This document shows, in pieces, positions 42,850 through 51,068 of a stretch of DNA of 64,000 nucleotides. Origin of the DNA: Marivita sp. GX14005 (lineage in GTDB: Bacteria; Pseudomonadota; Alphaproteobacteria; Rhodobacterales; Rhodobacteraceae); NCBI RefSeq assembly GCF_023370775.1, contig NZ_JAMCCQ010000007.1, positions 17,227 to 81,226 of the forward strand, given 5' to 3'. Numbering within the stretch: the stretch's first letter is position 1; every line of letters begins with the position of its first letter. The notes under the pieces are model-generated. The model made no database searches. It worked only from the letters and a program-made list of their open reading frames with translations, and had not been told where the DNA came from. The translations under genes were made by a program, and so were the position numbers.

Positions 42850-43458
42850 AGCGTCTTGTCCTTTTATTGTCATGTCCACGTCGCACCGGCTTCGGCCCGA
42901 AGACCGCGCCCGGACGGGCGATGGCGCTTCAGGCGCCGGGTCTCGGCCCACGCATCCGCGCCTTCACGTTCGACAGGGCGAAACCGGCCGCCCGCCGCCC
43001 CCGTTCAAAGGGGTCGAAAAGCGACATAGCGCACCCGGCCCCGAGACACAAACCGGCAGTAAAACAGTGATACCATTTTGAGCCACGATTCCGAATGCCG
43101 GCTAGATATCTAGGGTGCTGTACTTTTAGCCCTTGACGATATCGCTTCTGCCAGCAAGGGATGAGGCCTGACACTTTATCTCCATTCGTTGAAGGCCGCA
43201 CCACTTATAACAAGAAAATGGGAACCGAGAGACATAGGACAATTTCTTCGGCTCAGTTTCGCCTGAACAAACGTGCAGCTGACTTATCGGTAGCAGGCAG
43301 CTTCGCTGCTCGACTTTTGATATTTTCGCATTTTTGCACAATAGAGCCGCCATGGCTTTGGTGGCGCCAAAAATGTGATGGCTAAGTTATGCATGACTAA
43401 GAGATTTTACAATCTTGGCAAGAACAATTTCTCGCAAATTTAATAGAAGACCAATACA
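42850..43458. other. Intergenic stretch of about 600 bp, GC falling toward its end
   Basis: The first 220 bp hold the proX promoter region. From about 43080 the sequence turns A/T-rich and includes the palindrome TAGATATCTA near 43104. Short open frames on both strands lack ribosome-binding sites and recognisable products. It may be degraded acquired DNA. Confidence 0.35.
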
Positions 43459-43590
43459 ATGGAATATCGAATTGTTTATTATTCGACTGGAAAAGAATGC
43501 ACTGCGCATCTCTTCATAAGCGAAGATTACATCGCCGAGGCGACGAAACTTCCCAATCTCTTCTTTCAGGATTCAGCAGGAGTCTCGTGA
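43459..43590 (+). CDS. Possible 43-residue small protein or gene remnant
   Basis: An ATG opens a 43-codon frame, beginning MEYRIVYYSTGKECTAHLFI and ending QDSAGVS. The alternating strand-and-helix look is protein-like, but the ribosome-binding site is weak and the region is A/T-rich. It converges on the hypothetical gene at 43605 with 14 bp between stops. I recognise no family. Confidence 0.3.
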   Translation: MEYRIVYYSTGKECTAHLFISEDYIAEATKLPNLFFQDSAGVS

Positions 43591-43604
43591 ATATCAATCT
43601 TACA

Positions 43605-45263
43605 TCAGGCGACTAAGAGATTGAATTGCTCGAAATCACTAGTAAGCCCTATAAGGGAAACGATTTGACCATCTTTCGACTCCCAATGCAGATAACTTAC
43701 ATCACCTCCTGATATGGCTTCTCGATCAATTATAATAAGCCCATCATTGTACTCGAGAATGCCGACATCACCACCTTTATTTTTAAAGAACTCGATTATA
43801 TGTTCCGCATAGTCATAACTTTCGAGGGACGCCGTATTGTTTGAGTCTTCATCGAGGGTTGAATCTGTCCATTCAAAATCATCAAGGGGCTTGAAACCGA
43901 CAATTTCTAAAAAATCGCTATCCTTAACCTTGAAGTCTACAGGCTGAAGTTGCCAATCCTGAATAATCTTCTGCAAGCTAGCAGTCTCTTCGGATGACTC
44001 TGTGCTCTTCGACGCCTGCTCAGAACTCTCGTCGATTGGTTTTTCGAACATGAGCGGAGGTTTCTCCGCAGGCTCAACGTGTCCGATGATATTGTGCCTA
44101 TCATCCTGGGTCGGCAGCTTCTCAAGCTTCGCTATCAATGTTGACCTTTCTTCCGCGATCACATCGCCGTTCAGATGCGCGAGCTCGGCATCCTCCAGGG
44201 CGCTGTCGCCGGTCTGTGCCTCGGCCAGTTCGGTGTCGAGCGACAGATCGAGGCCCAGGAAATCGGCCAGAAGCTCCAGCAGCGCGCCGTCCTCGGGGGC
44301 AGGCAGGGTGTCGGCATCCGCCACCTGCTGCGCATCCGCGCCCAGGTCGGACAGGCCAAGCTCCTTGAGCCCGGCCAGCACCTTGCGCTGATTGTCGAGC
44401 AGCACGGTTTCGGACATGAAGCCCATCGCGATGGCGATCGTGCTCAGCCCCATGGTGAAGGCGTTCTGATGCGCGGTCAGGCCGTTTTGCTGCGACAGCG
44501 CCTCGCGCACCTGGGTCTGGAAGTCGGATGGCTGGTCCGGCTCATGCGCGTCGCCGCGCGGATGGCTCGGGCCGTCTGCGGCGTCGATCGCGCTGTCCGG
44601 ATCGGCCAGATCGATGCCGCTGCCCTCCATCGCGAAAAGCCCGTCGAAATCGAGCAGCGCGTCGCTGTCCGGCTGTTGCCCACCCTCTTCGGGGGCGAGC
44701 AGGACGATTTCCTCGGAAGCGAGGAACAGCGTCCAGATCAGCGCGGCCAGCATGGCCGACGGGTGCAGCCGCACCTTGCCGCCGCGCTCCAGCCGGATCA
44801 CCCGGCGTCCGGCGCGGTCCTCGTCCTGTGCAGGCAGGGCCTGGTTGGTGAAATCCGCGATCAGCCCGTTGAAATCGGCCCCGCGCAGCGGGCGTTTCAC
44901 ATTCGGACTGTCGAGGATATACGCCCCGTCGATCCGGCAGAGATGGATGAACACCTCGCCAGTCGCGGCATGGCAGAAGACGAACCAGGGATCGCCCTCG
45001 TCGGTGACGCCGCGATCGGTCTCCACCGGGACATTCGCACCGCTCAGAAGCTGGCGGACACGGAAGAGATCGGCGAGTTCCTGGTTGCTCCAGTCCTTCC
45101 TGGGATCGGGGAACAGGCCGGGCAGGGCGCCCTGCATCAGATCCCCGAGGCTGACGCCGCCATCCTCGGACGTGCGGAACGACAATGTCTGATTGGCGTC
45201 GGTCAGGAAATCCTGATCCGCAGTGCCGCCATCCTTGTTCCGGAAGGTGAGGATTTTCGCCAT
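43605..45263 (-). CDS. Hypothetical acidic protein with compositional break
   Basis: The 552-residue protein is acidic. There is one likely membrane or buried helix near 170 (AMLAALIWTLFLASEEIVLL) and possibly another near 270 (FTMGLSTIAIAMGFMSETVL). Its first 370 codons use G/C third positions like the neighbours. The last 180 or so, from about 44150 down, are much more A/T-rich and Ser/Glu/Asp-rich. This suggests that the gene was joined from two sources, or that its 3' part was recently exchanged. No family is recognised. An XRE regulator gene lies 137 bp upstream on the same strand. Confidence 0.65.
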   Translation of the reverse strand: MAKILTFRNKDGGTADQDFLTDANQTLSFRTSEDGGVSLGDLMQGALPGLFPDPRKDWSNQELADLFRVRQLLSGANVPVETDRGVTDEGDPWFVFCHAATGEVFIHLCRIDGAYILDSPNVKRPLRGADFNGLIADFTNQALPAQDEDRAGRRVIRLERGGKVRLHPSAMLAALIWTLFLASEEIVLLAPEEGGQQPDSDALLDFDGLFAMEGSGIDLADPDSAIDAADGPSHPRGDAHEPDQPSDFQTQVREALSQQNGLTAHQNAFTMGLSTIAIAMGFMSETVLLDNQRKVLAGLKELGLSDLGADAQQVADADTLPAPEDGALLELLADFLGLDLSLDTELAEAQTGDSALEDAELAHLNGDVIAEERSTLIAKLEKLPTQDDRHNIIGHVEPAEKPPLMFEKPIDESSEQASKSTESSEETASLQKIIQDWQLQPVDFKVKDSDFLEIVGFKPLDDFEWTDSTLDEDSNNTASLESYDYAEHIIEFFKNKGGDVGILEYNDGLIIIDREAISGGDVSYLHWESKDGQIVSLIGLTSDFEQFNLLVA

Positions 45264-45400
45264 AAGGGGCTTGTCCCGATCAGTCTGAACCTTGGCTGCA
45301 CTCTAGCCCCGATCCCGGCTCTGTTCCAGAGAAGAAGGGCGATGACGAAAGAAGACGCCGCGTGGCTGTTGCCCCGTGGCGCGATACGGAATGGCGCGGG

Positions 45401-45703
45401 TCAGCCCGCATCCTCGAACAGGATCTGATAGGTCAGCGGTTCGTAATGGCGCAGCAATTCGCGCACGAAGCTGCGCGGCTCCTGGCCGAGGGCGGTGGCC
45501 CATTCGGCATAGCGATGCGCCGGGATCTTGCCGCGGCCATTCTCCAGCTGGGAAATGAACGTGTAATAATCGAGCGACAGGCGGTCGGCGAGCTCGCGCT
45601 GCGACAGCCCTTCGGCCTCGCGCAGGGATTTCAGCCACAGGCCCAGCGTCGCCCTGTGTTCCTTGGCCTCTTCAGGCGTTGATTTGTGCAGCTCTGCAAG
45701 CAT
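45401..45703 (-). CDS. XRE-family helix-turn-helix regulator
   Basis: The product is 100 residues with an HTH_3 domain at about 22-80: LGLWLKSLREAEGLSQRELA, then RLSLDYYTFISQLENGRGK. Such proteins bind operators as dimers. The start has GAGGG 7 bases upstream. Its position before the 552-residue hypothetical gene on the same strand suggests that it controls that gene or itself. Confidence 0.85.
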   Translation of the reverse strand: MLAELHKSTPEEAKEHRATLGLWLKSLREAEGLSQRELADRLSLDYYTFISQLENGRGKIPAHRYAEWATALGQEPRSFVRELLRHYEPLTYQILFEDAG

Positions 45704-45974
45704 GGCGTTACCCTCGGATTGGCAGCATAGGGGTCACATCCCCGCCGCGCAAAGACAGGGTGTTCAGTGGACCACTATATAGCAGGTTTCCGCCGATGGC
45801 AATTCCCGCACCCCCGGGGTGACACAAACGCGGGCGATGGGGCCGAAACCTCGACGATTCCCTTAGAGAATCCATCGAAGATGCTGAAACCCTTGCCGGA
45901 ATTGTGCTTGCGCTGGCGCTGTCCTTAGCCCGGATCGCGCCGGTGTGACGAAGCTGTGATTCGCCCGCGACCGG

Positions 45975-46919
45975 CTAGGCCGGCGCGGCCCGATCGAGCT
46001 CCTCGATCATGCGCCGGGCGATCGTGTCATAGGATCCGAACTGTTTCAGCACCGCCTCGGCCCCCAGATCGCGCCGGAGCCCGCCGCAGATCGGGGCCGA
46101 AAGCACGCAGAGATTGCCCAGGTTCACCTCGATGCAATAGACACGCCCGGTCTCCACGCAGCGCACCATGTCAAGGCTGATCACCGAGGTTTCGGGAAAG
46201 CCCGCGCAGACGGTTTTCGCCATTTCCACCATCTCGGCATCGTCCGCCAGCACACGCGTGCGCTCCGCGCTGTAATTCGAGGTCGCCTCGCCGCCGGCCA
46301 GCCCGGTCAGGGCTGCGGGGTCGAACGGGGCAGGGGCGATGGTGTGAAAGCACACGATGGGCGCGCCCAGAAAGGTGCTGACGCGGGTGTGTTTCGGCTT
46401 CGGCCCGGTGGGGATGTATTGCTGCAGCACCGGTGCGAAACCGGCCGCCATCTCGGCGCGGTAGAGCGCCAGAAGGCGGGCGCGCAGATCGGCGAAATCG
46501 CGGGTCTTGAAGACATGGATGCCCTTGGCCCGCGTGGTGCCGGGCGCCGTGGTCTTGATCGCCATGTAAGGCCCGAAACGCGCCTCGTCCGGCACGGTCT
46601 CGAGCGTGAAGGCCTCCGAATGGGGCATCAGGGCCCCGGTGGCGGCCAAATCCGCGACCAGCCCGGCCTTCGAGCGCCGCCGGGCAAAGAATTTCGGCCC
46701 CGGCAGGAACTCGAAGATCGGGCTCGGGCTGTTGTTGTTCAGCGTCACGGTGACCGTCCGCGCCCCCAGCGGCTCCGCCAGCGCGACCGGCGTGAGCGCA
46801 TCGTCATAGGCCAGAAGCCGAACCTTGCGATCCCGCCGCTCCAGACAGCGCCCGATCCACTCGATATCCCGCGCCGTGGTGCGCTCGGGCGTGTAGGGCA
46901 GGATGATCGTGGCGGACAT
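45975..46919 (-). CDS. Probable ATP-grasp-type protein
   Basis: The 314-residue product shows ATP-grasp features. Strand and Lys region PYMAIKTTAPGTTRAKGIHV is followed by the hinge VLQQYIPTG. A late metal-binding stretch has SLDMVRC then YCIEVNLGNL, in which Glu and Asn match the Mg ligands of the E-x-N motif. ATP-grasp enzymes activate a carboxylate as acyl phosphate and join it to an amine or thiol. There is no preATP domain of a known family. A separate ATP-grasp gene lies 0.8 kb away, so the two may act in one pathway. Call made on motifs only. Confidence 0.55.
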   Translation of the reverse strand: MSATIILPYTPERTTARDIEWIGRCLERRDRKVRLLAYDDALTPVALAEPLGARTVTVTLNNNSPSPIFEFLPGPKFFARRRSKAGLVADLAATGALMPHSEAFTLETVPDEARFGPYMAIKTTAPGTTRAKGIHVFKTRDFADLRARLLALYRAEMAAGFAPVLQQYIPTGPKPKHTRVSTFLGAPIVCFHTIAPAPFDPAALTGLAGGEATSNYSAERTRVLADDAEMVEMAKTVCAGFPETSVISLDMVRCVETGRVYCIEVNLGNLCVLSAPICGGLRRDLGAEAVLKQFGSYDTIARRMIEELDRAAPA

Positions 46920-47466
46920 GGCGGCACTCTTTCTCGGTTTCCGCCGGGTTACAGGATGTCGCGCGCGAGGGACAGATGGGTTTTATCCGAACGGCTTGTC
47001 CATTCCTGACATGCGCGGCTCCAACGATTGGGCGGCGAGCGGAGTTGCGGTCTTATTCCCGCAAAAAGTGAAAATGACGAAACTTTCCGATGATGTCGGG
47101 AGGCGTTGCAGTTGCAGGATATGTGCAATGTTTACCAAATTTGCATTTTGAACGTCGCGCTGTGTTTGTGGCCTCTTGGGACGGTCGGAATTTGCAGAAA
47201 ATCCGCGCCTGGATGACCGCTGCATCACCTCGATCTTTGCGGCGCATGACGGCTACAAACCGGGCTTGCAATGCCTCTCGGAACATTGCTCGACACGGGG
47301 GTCGAGGGTTGTCTATGGGCTCATCGTTCGGTGGCAACGCATGTTCATTGCGACGTGCGGCAGGGCGTGAAACCGATTACGGTTGGCCCGGAACCGGCGG
47401 ATCGGTCTGGCCGGACGATCCAGAGCCGGTCGAGCCTGTCCGGCGGAAGCCTGCCCCGCTGCGCCA
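46920..47466. other. Intergenic stretch of about 550 bp
   Basis: No convincing gene is seen. The part from about 47040 to 47260 is A/T-rich and may hold the promoter of the 314-residue gene or a small RNA. Frames here on both strands have random-looking codon use. Confidence 0.35.
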
Positions 47467-47616
47467 TCAATCGGCCAGCCGGGAGCGTTCCTCGGCATTG
47501 GGGCTGCCTGCGGGGGCTTCGCCCAGCGTGTCCTCGGGGCGATGCAGATCGTCCTTGTCCCTGGGCGGGGTCTTCTTTTCAGGATTTTGCTTGGGTGTCT
47601 TGTCGGAACCGGCCAT
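47467..47616 (-). CDS. Small hydrophilic protein, 49 residues
   Basis: An ATG preceded by GAGGTGAG opens a 49-codon frame (MAGSDKTPKQNPEKKTPPRD to EERSRLAD) with the high-GC codon use of real genes here. It is highly charged, rich in Pro, Lys, Asp and Glu, and likely disordered. It lies 108 bp downstream of the CphA-like ATP-grasp gene on the same strand. I recognise no family; a small acidic precursor peptide for the ATP-grasp enzymes is conceivable but there is no direct sign of it. Confidence 0.5.
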   Translation of the reverse strand: MAGSDKTPKQNPEKKTPPRDKDDLHRPEDTLGEAPAGSPNAEERSRLAD

Positions 47617-47724
47617 GTCTCACCTCGTCTGATGTGGCGCATGGACAACCGGCACGGCGACGGGAAAGTTCCGGGCGCTTTTCAGGCGATAAGGTTTCTC
47701 GCATATTCTTCAGATAGTTACGGA

Positions 47725-49632
47725 TTATACAGTGATATCCCGTTCGAGCGCACGCAGAGCCGTAGCCGTATCGCATCTGCGCAGCTGCAGACCCGGCCTC
47801 TCGATTGCGTCCAGCCGAAGCGCTCCGGCGTGATCCTCCAGGACCGTCAGTTCGGTCCGGATATGGGGGAGAATCATCTGCAATCGCTGTTGCAGGCCGG
47901 CGGCATCGCCCCGCCACGCCCCGATCCAGAGCCGGTCGAACCGGTCCAGCGGAAGCCCGTCCCGCAGGAACTCCGCGCCATCGGCAAGCACGATGAGCCC
48001 GGTTGCGTCCGGGTCCAGAAGCACGGCGCGAACGCTGCCGGGAGCATCGACGGTCCCGGCCAGCGGCGGCAGGGAGACTAGCGCGGGGCGGGCCTGTGAC
48101 GGCAGGGCCCGGACCCGTCCGGCGATCGCGGCCGCGCAATCGGGACTGTCGGTCTGAACGAGCGTCGCGGGAATGCGGTTTTGCGCGGGCAGGACGGTTT
48201 CGAAGATGTGGCCGAAGACCTCCGGCACGGTCAGCCCGATCTGCGGCTGGGCGTTGATTTCGCAGATGATCGCGGGAACCTCCTTCCAGGACCGACGGTA
48301 ATCCGGTGTGATCAGGTCGACCCCGGCGATATCGAGCCGCAGCAGCCTTGCCGCCCGTTCGCAAAGCGCGGCATTGTCGGGGTGAATGGCGTCCGTGACA
48401 TTCTGCGTGACCCCGCCGCTGGTCACATTCGCGCTGCGCCGCAGCCGCACGATCTGCCCCTCGACCGGAACCGCATCCGGCCCGAGCCCATGGCGTTCGA
48501 GCAACTCGCGCGCTTCCTCGTTCAATGTCAGAGGCTTCATCACCGAGAAGCGCCGGGTCGATCTGCGCGGATCGCGGTTCGCCGCTTCGATGAGCTCCGC
48601 CACGCTGCGCACCCCGTCGCCGGTCACCGAGGCCGGATGGCGCAGCACTGCGCTGTAGAATGTGCCGCCGATGATGTTGCAGCGCAAATCCGCTCCGGGT
48701 GCGTGCGTTTCGATCAGGATCGCGCGCCCGGCCCTTGACGTGCGCGCGAAGGCTGCGCGCAATTCCTCCTCCGAGGCCAGCCCCGCCTCGACGCCCTTGC
48801 CCTGGTCGAGATCGGCCGGCTTGATCGCCACCGGATAGCCGAACTCCCCGGCCGCCTTCAGCGCACCGTCGAGATCCGCGACCTGTTTTTGCCGTGCCAC
48901 GGGAAGACCGGCCATGCGCAGCAAGGCGTTGCACTGGCGCTTGTCGCGGGCGATGGCCGTGCCGATGCTCGGGGTCGCTTCGGTCAGGCTGCTTTTGAAA
49001 ATCCGGCCATTTTGACCCCAGCCATATTGAAAGAGGCCGGGCAGAAGGCGCAGCGCCGGTATCCCGCGCTTTTGCGCCTCGCGCTGGAAATGATGCGTGT
49101 TGGTGCCCGGCTCGGCCAGTTTCGACAGCGCATCGAGCGCGGCGTTCAGCGCGGCCGCGCCCGGCCCCGGTTTCGGGGCGCAGGCGCCGGCCAGAAACGA
49201 CGACGCGGCAGCAAGCGCCAGATGTCCTGCGCGCAAGGAGGGCGCCGGAAACGCGAGCAGCCAGCTGTCTTCACGCCGCCGCATATGGATCTCGGCGGGC
49301 ACCGGCAGCCCGGCGCTGTCCTGCAGGGCGATGGCGAGATGGGCCAGCCGGTGCAGGGCTCCGGGCCCAAGCGCGCGGGGCGCCGCAGCGATACGCTCGG
49401 CATGCGGCGCGGGCAGGTGATCGGCGAGGCCGGCATCGAAACGGGCGAGATCCTCCGCGCGCGGTGCACAGTCCCGGCCGAAGACGAGCCGCACAAGAAG
49501 CGAGGGATAGGTGAACCCCAGGGCAAAGCCCGGTATGAACCGCGCATTCCGGATGGTGATCGGTTTGGCTTTCGGCCCGGTATCCGGCGCCGGGGGCTGC
49601 TTTGGTTCCTGCATAGGGGAACGATAGCGCAT
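47725..49632 (-). CDS. Cyanophycin-synthetase-like ATP-grasp ligase
   Basis: The 635-residue product has an ATP-grasp core at about 205-470. Segments are IARDKRQCNALLRMAGLPVA, GYPVAIKPADLDQGKGV, AILIETHAPGADLRCNIIGG and the Mg-binding AIICEINAQPQIGL. The core matches the ligase half of cyanophycin synthetase and gamma-glutamyl ligases, which join amino acids through acyl phosphates. A non-homologous N-terminal 200 residues precede it, and there is no Mur-ligase half, so it is not a normal CphA. It follows the FeeM-like gene closely. Starts at 49632, 49614 (ATG) or 49680 (GTG) are possible; no clear ribosome-binding site decides. Confidence 0.75.
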   Translation of the reverse strand: MRYRSPMQEPKQPPAPDTGPKAKPITIRNARFIPGFALGFTYPSLLVRLVFGRDCAPRAEDLARFDAGLADHLPAPHAERIAAAPRALGPGALHRLAHLAIALQDSAGLPVPAEIHMRRREDSWLLAFPAPSLRAGHLALAAASSFLAGACAPKPGPGAAALNAALDALSKLAEPGTNTHHFQREAQKRGIPALRLLPGLFQYGWGQNGRIFKSSLTEATPSIGTAIARDKRQCNALLRMAGLPVARQKQVADLDGALKAAGEFGYPVAIKPADLDQGKGVEAGLASEEELRAAFARTSRAGRAILIETHAPGADLRCNIIGGTFYSAVLRHPASVTGDGVRSVAELIEAANRDPRRSTRRFSVMKPLTLNEEARELLERHGLGPDAVPVEGQIVRLRRSANVTSGGVTQNVTDAIHPDNAALCERAARLLRLDIAGVDLITPDYRRSWKEVPAIICEINAQPQIGLTVPEVFGHIFETVLPAQNRIPATLVQTDSPDCAAAIAGRVRALPSQARPALVSLPPLAGTVDAPGSVRAVLLDPDATGLIVLADGAEFLRDGLPLDRFDRLWIGAWRGDAAGLQQRLQMILPHIRTELTVLEDHAGALRLDAIERPGLQLRRCDTATALRALERDITV

Positions 49633-49676
49633 CCTGCCGCCGCGGTCTCGCCCCGCCGCACGCCGCCGTGATCCAT

Positions 49677-50273
49677 TCACATCGCGTCGATCAACATGCT
49701 CCTGTCCGATGGGGTCCGGGCCGGTTTGTCGCTGCGCAGATCGACCCCGACCAGGGCGAGCTCCTGTTTCAGCGCGCCGTAAGGGCGGGGCGGGGCGATC
49801 TGCCTGAAACCGTAGAGGCGCCTGTAGAAGCCCGTCCGGTTCTCCCGGATGGCCGCGACGCCGTAATCGGCGTCATTCATCTTGCCCAGGGTCGAGTAGA
49901 GCCGCAGGGTGCGCCGAGCGACCGGCAGCCGCAGCGCGCCCAGATCCGGCGCGACGGCGAAACGTGCGCCATCGATCAGGGTCAGCCCCGCATCGAGCTT
50001 CGGCATCAGGATGTCGGGGAACGCGGCCATCGTCGCGGAGACATGCGAGCCCCTGTCGAGAATATGCAGCCGGATCGAACCGACGATGCGGCCGCCTGAC
50101 AGGATCATGAACACCCGCGCACGCTCGGCCGCGTCATACGCATCGACGAAACATTCCTCCGGGCAGGGATCGATGAGCCCTTCGGCCAGATAGCATCTGT
50201 ATCTGAAGGCGCCGACAGCCCTCAGATCCTCGTCCGAGCGCGCCTCCACGATCCTGAGGGGACTTTCGGTCAA
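49677..50273 (-). CDS. FeeM-like N-acyl amino acid synthase (GNAT fold)
   Basis: The product has about 198 residues. The pattern FRYRCYLAEGLID, CFVDAYDAAERARVFMILSG and GSIRLHIL matches the FeeM/autoinducer-synthase-like acyltransferases, which transfer a fatty acyl group from acyl-ACP to an amino acid amine. The closing NRTGFYRRLYGFRQI is typical of this fold. I choose a TTG start at 50273, two bases after the stop of the methyltransferase gene, with GAGGA 10 bases upstream; the long frame to 50618 merely shadows that gene. The tight packing with an ATP-grasp ligase and a methyltransferase suggests an acylated amino acid or peptide product. Confidence 0.7.
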   Translation of the reverse strand: MTESPLRIVEARSDEDLRAVGAFRYRCYLAEGLIDPCPEECFVDAYDAAERARVFMILSGGRIVGSIRLHILDRGSHVSATMAAFPDILMPKLDAGLTLIDGARFAVAPDLGALRLPVARRTLRLYSTLGKMNDADYGVAAIRENRTGFYRRLYGFRQIAPPRPYGALKQELALVGVDLRSDKPARTPSDRSMLIDAM

Positions 50274-50275
50274 GA

Positions 50276-50821
50276 TCAGGTCCTCGCGATCAGCCGGGGA
50301 AGCAGGAACCCGGTCTTCTTGCGATATTCGAGATACTGGCTGCCATGCCGTCCGGCCTGCAGCGCCCGTTCCTCCTGCAGGGCCGAATAGCAATAGATGA
50401 AGGTCAGAGTGACGAAGGCGGTGATGACCACCGGATCCACCGACCCGGCGGCGCAGGCCAGCCAGAACAGGATATAGGACAGGTAGAACGGATGGCGGAC
50501 ATATGTCCAGGGGCCGCTGGTGATGATGGCATCTATCCGGGTTTGCCCGTCGAAGGCGAGGGAAAGCCGTTTGCTGCGGCTGTGCCTGACCGCCCAGCCA
50601 AAGAGCGCGAAGGCACATAGGATCAGGCCGAGCGCCGCGCCGGGATAGACCAGATCGCCGCCGAAGGCCGGCACCAGGAAGCCGAACAACCCGGCCAGCG
50701 ACAGAAGCGAGATGACATACATTCCGGGCGGATATGTCTCGGATTCGAAATGCTGCCTGGTCGCCGCCGAGATGACGAGGAAATAGCCGAGCGCGGCCCA
50801 GCCGGAGAGCATATCTGTCAT
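50276..50821 (-). CDS. Isoprenylcysteine/phospholipid methyltransferase-like membrane protein
   Basis: The 181-residue protein has about five membrane helices (ALGYFLVISAATRQHF, MYVISLLSLAGLFGFLVPAF, YPGAALGLILCAFALFGWAV). The ICMT/PEMT C-terminal motif is GPWTYVRHPFYLSYILFW, with the SAM-binding RHPFY, and a later LQEERALQAGRHGSQYLEYR. Enzymes of this superfamily methylate terminal carboxyls, phospholipid amines or thiols. AGGTG precedes the ATG. It is the first gene of the unit with the FeeM-like and ATP-grasp genes, so a carboxyl or lipid acceptor is plausible. Confidence 0.82.
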   Translation of the reverse strand: MTDMLSGWAALGYFLVISAATRQHFESETYPPGMYVISLLSLAGLFGFLVPAFGGDLVYPGAALGLILCAFALFGWAVRHSRSKRLSLAFDGQTRIDAIITSGPWTYVRHPFYLSYILFWLACAAGSVDPVVITAFVTLTFIYCYSALQEERALQAGRHGSQYLEYRKKTGFLLPRLIART

Positions 50822-51068
50822 GAGGAACACCTGTATTTCGATCTCTTGCGGATCATTGCGATAGGGCGACCCCGCCCGCGACAGGCGGTTTCAGGCAGAT
50901 GAAAACGGGCGATACTGGTGACAGGTGGGGGGCTTTTGCAAAGCCGAACACACGATATTGTGATCAACCTTAGGTTTTTGAGACACTGGCCGCAAGAGGT
51001 CGCGGACAGCCGTTTTCGGGAGCCACCCGAAATCGCTGCACGGCGCGAAAAGCGACGCGGGGTCAGGC

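Noticed and set aside
43126..43385. Open frames on both strands, possibly an insertion-sequence remnant
   Set aside because: I could not recognise a transposase motif, terminal inverted repeats or a target duplication.
50274..50618. N-terminal extension of the FeeM-like protein
   Set aside because: The extra 115 codons lie in another frame of the methyltransferase gene and give a low-complexity, Arg/His-rich sequence.
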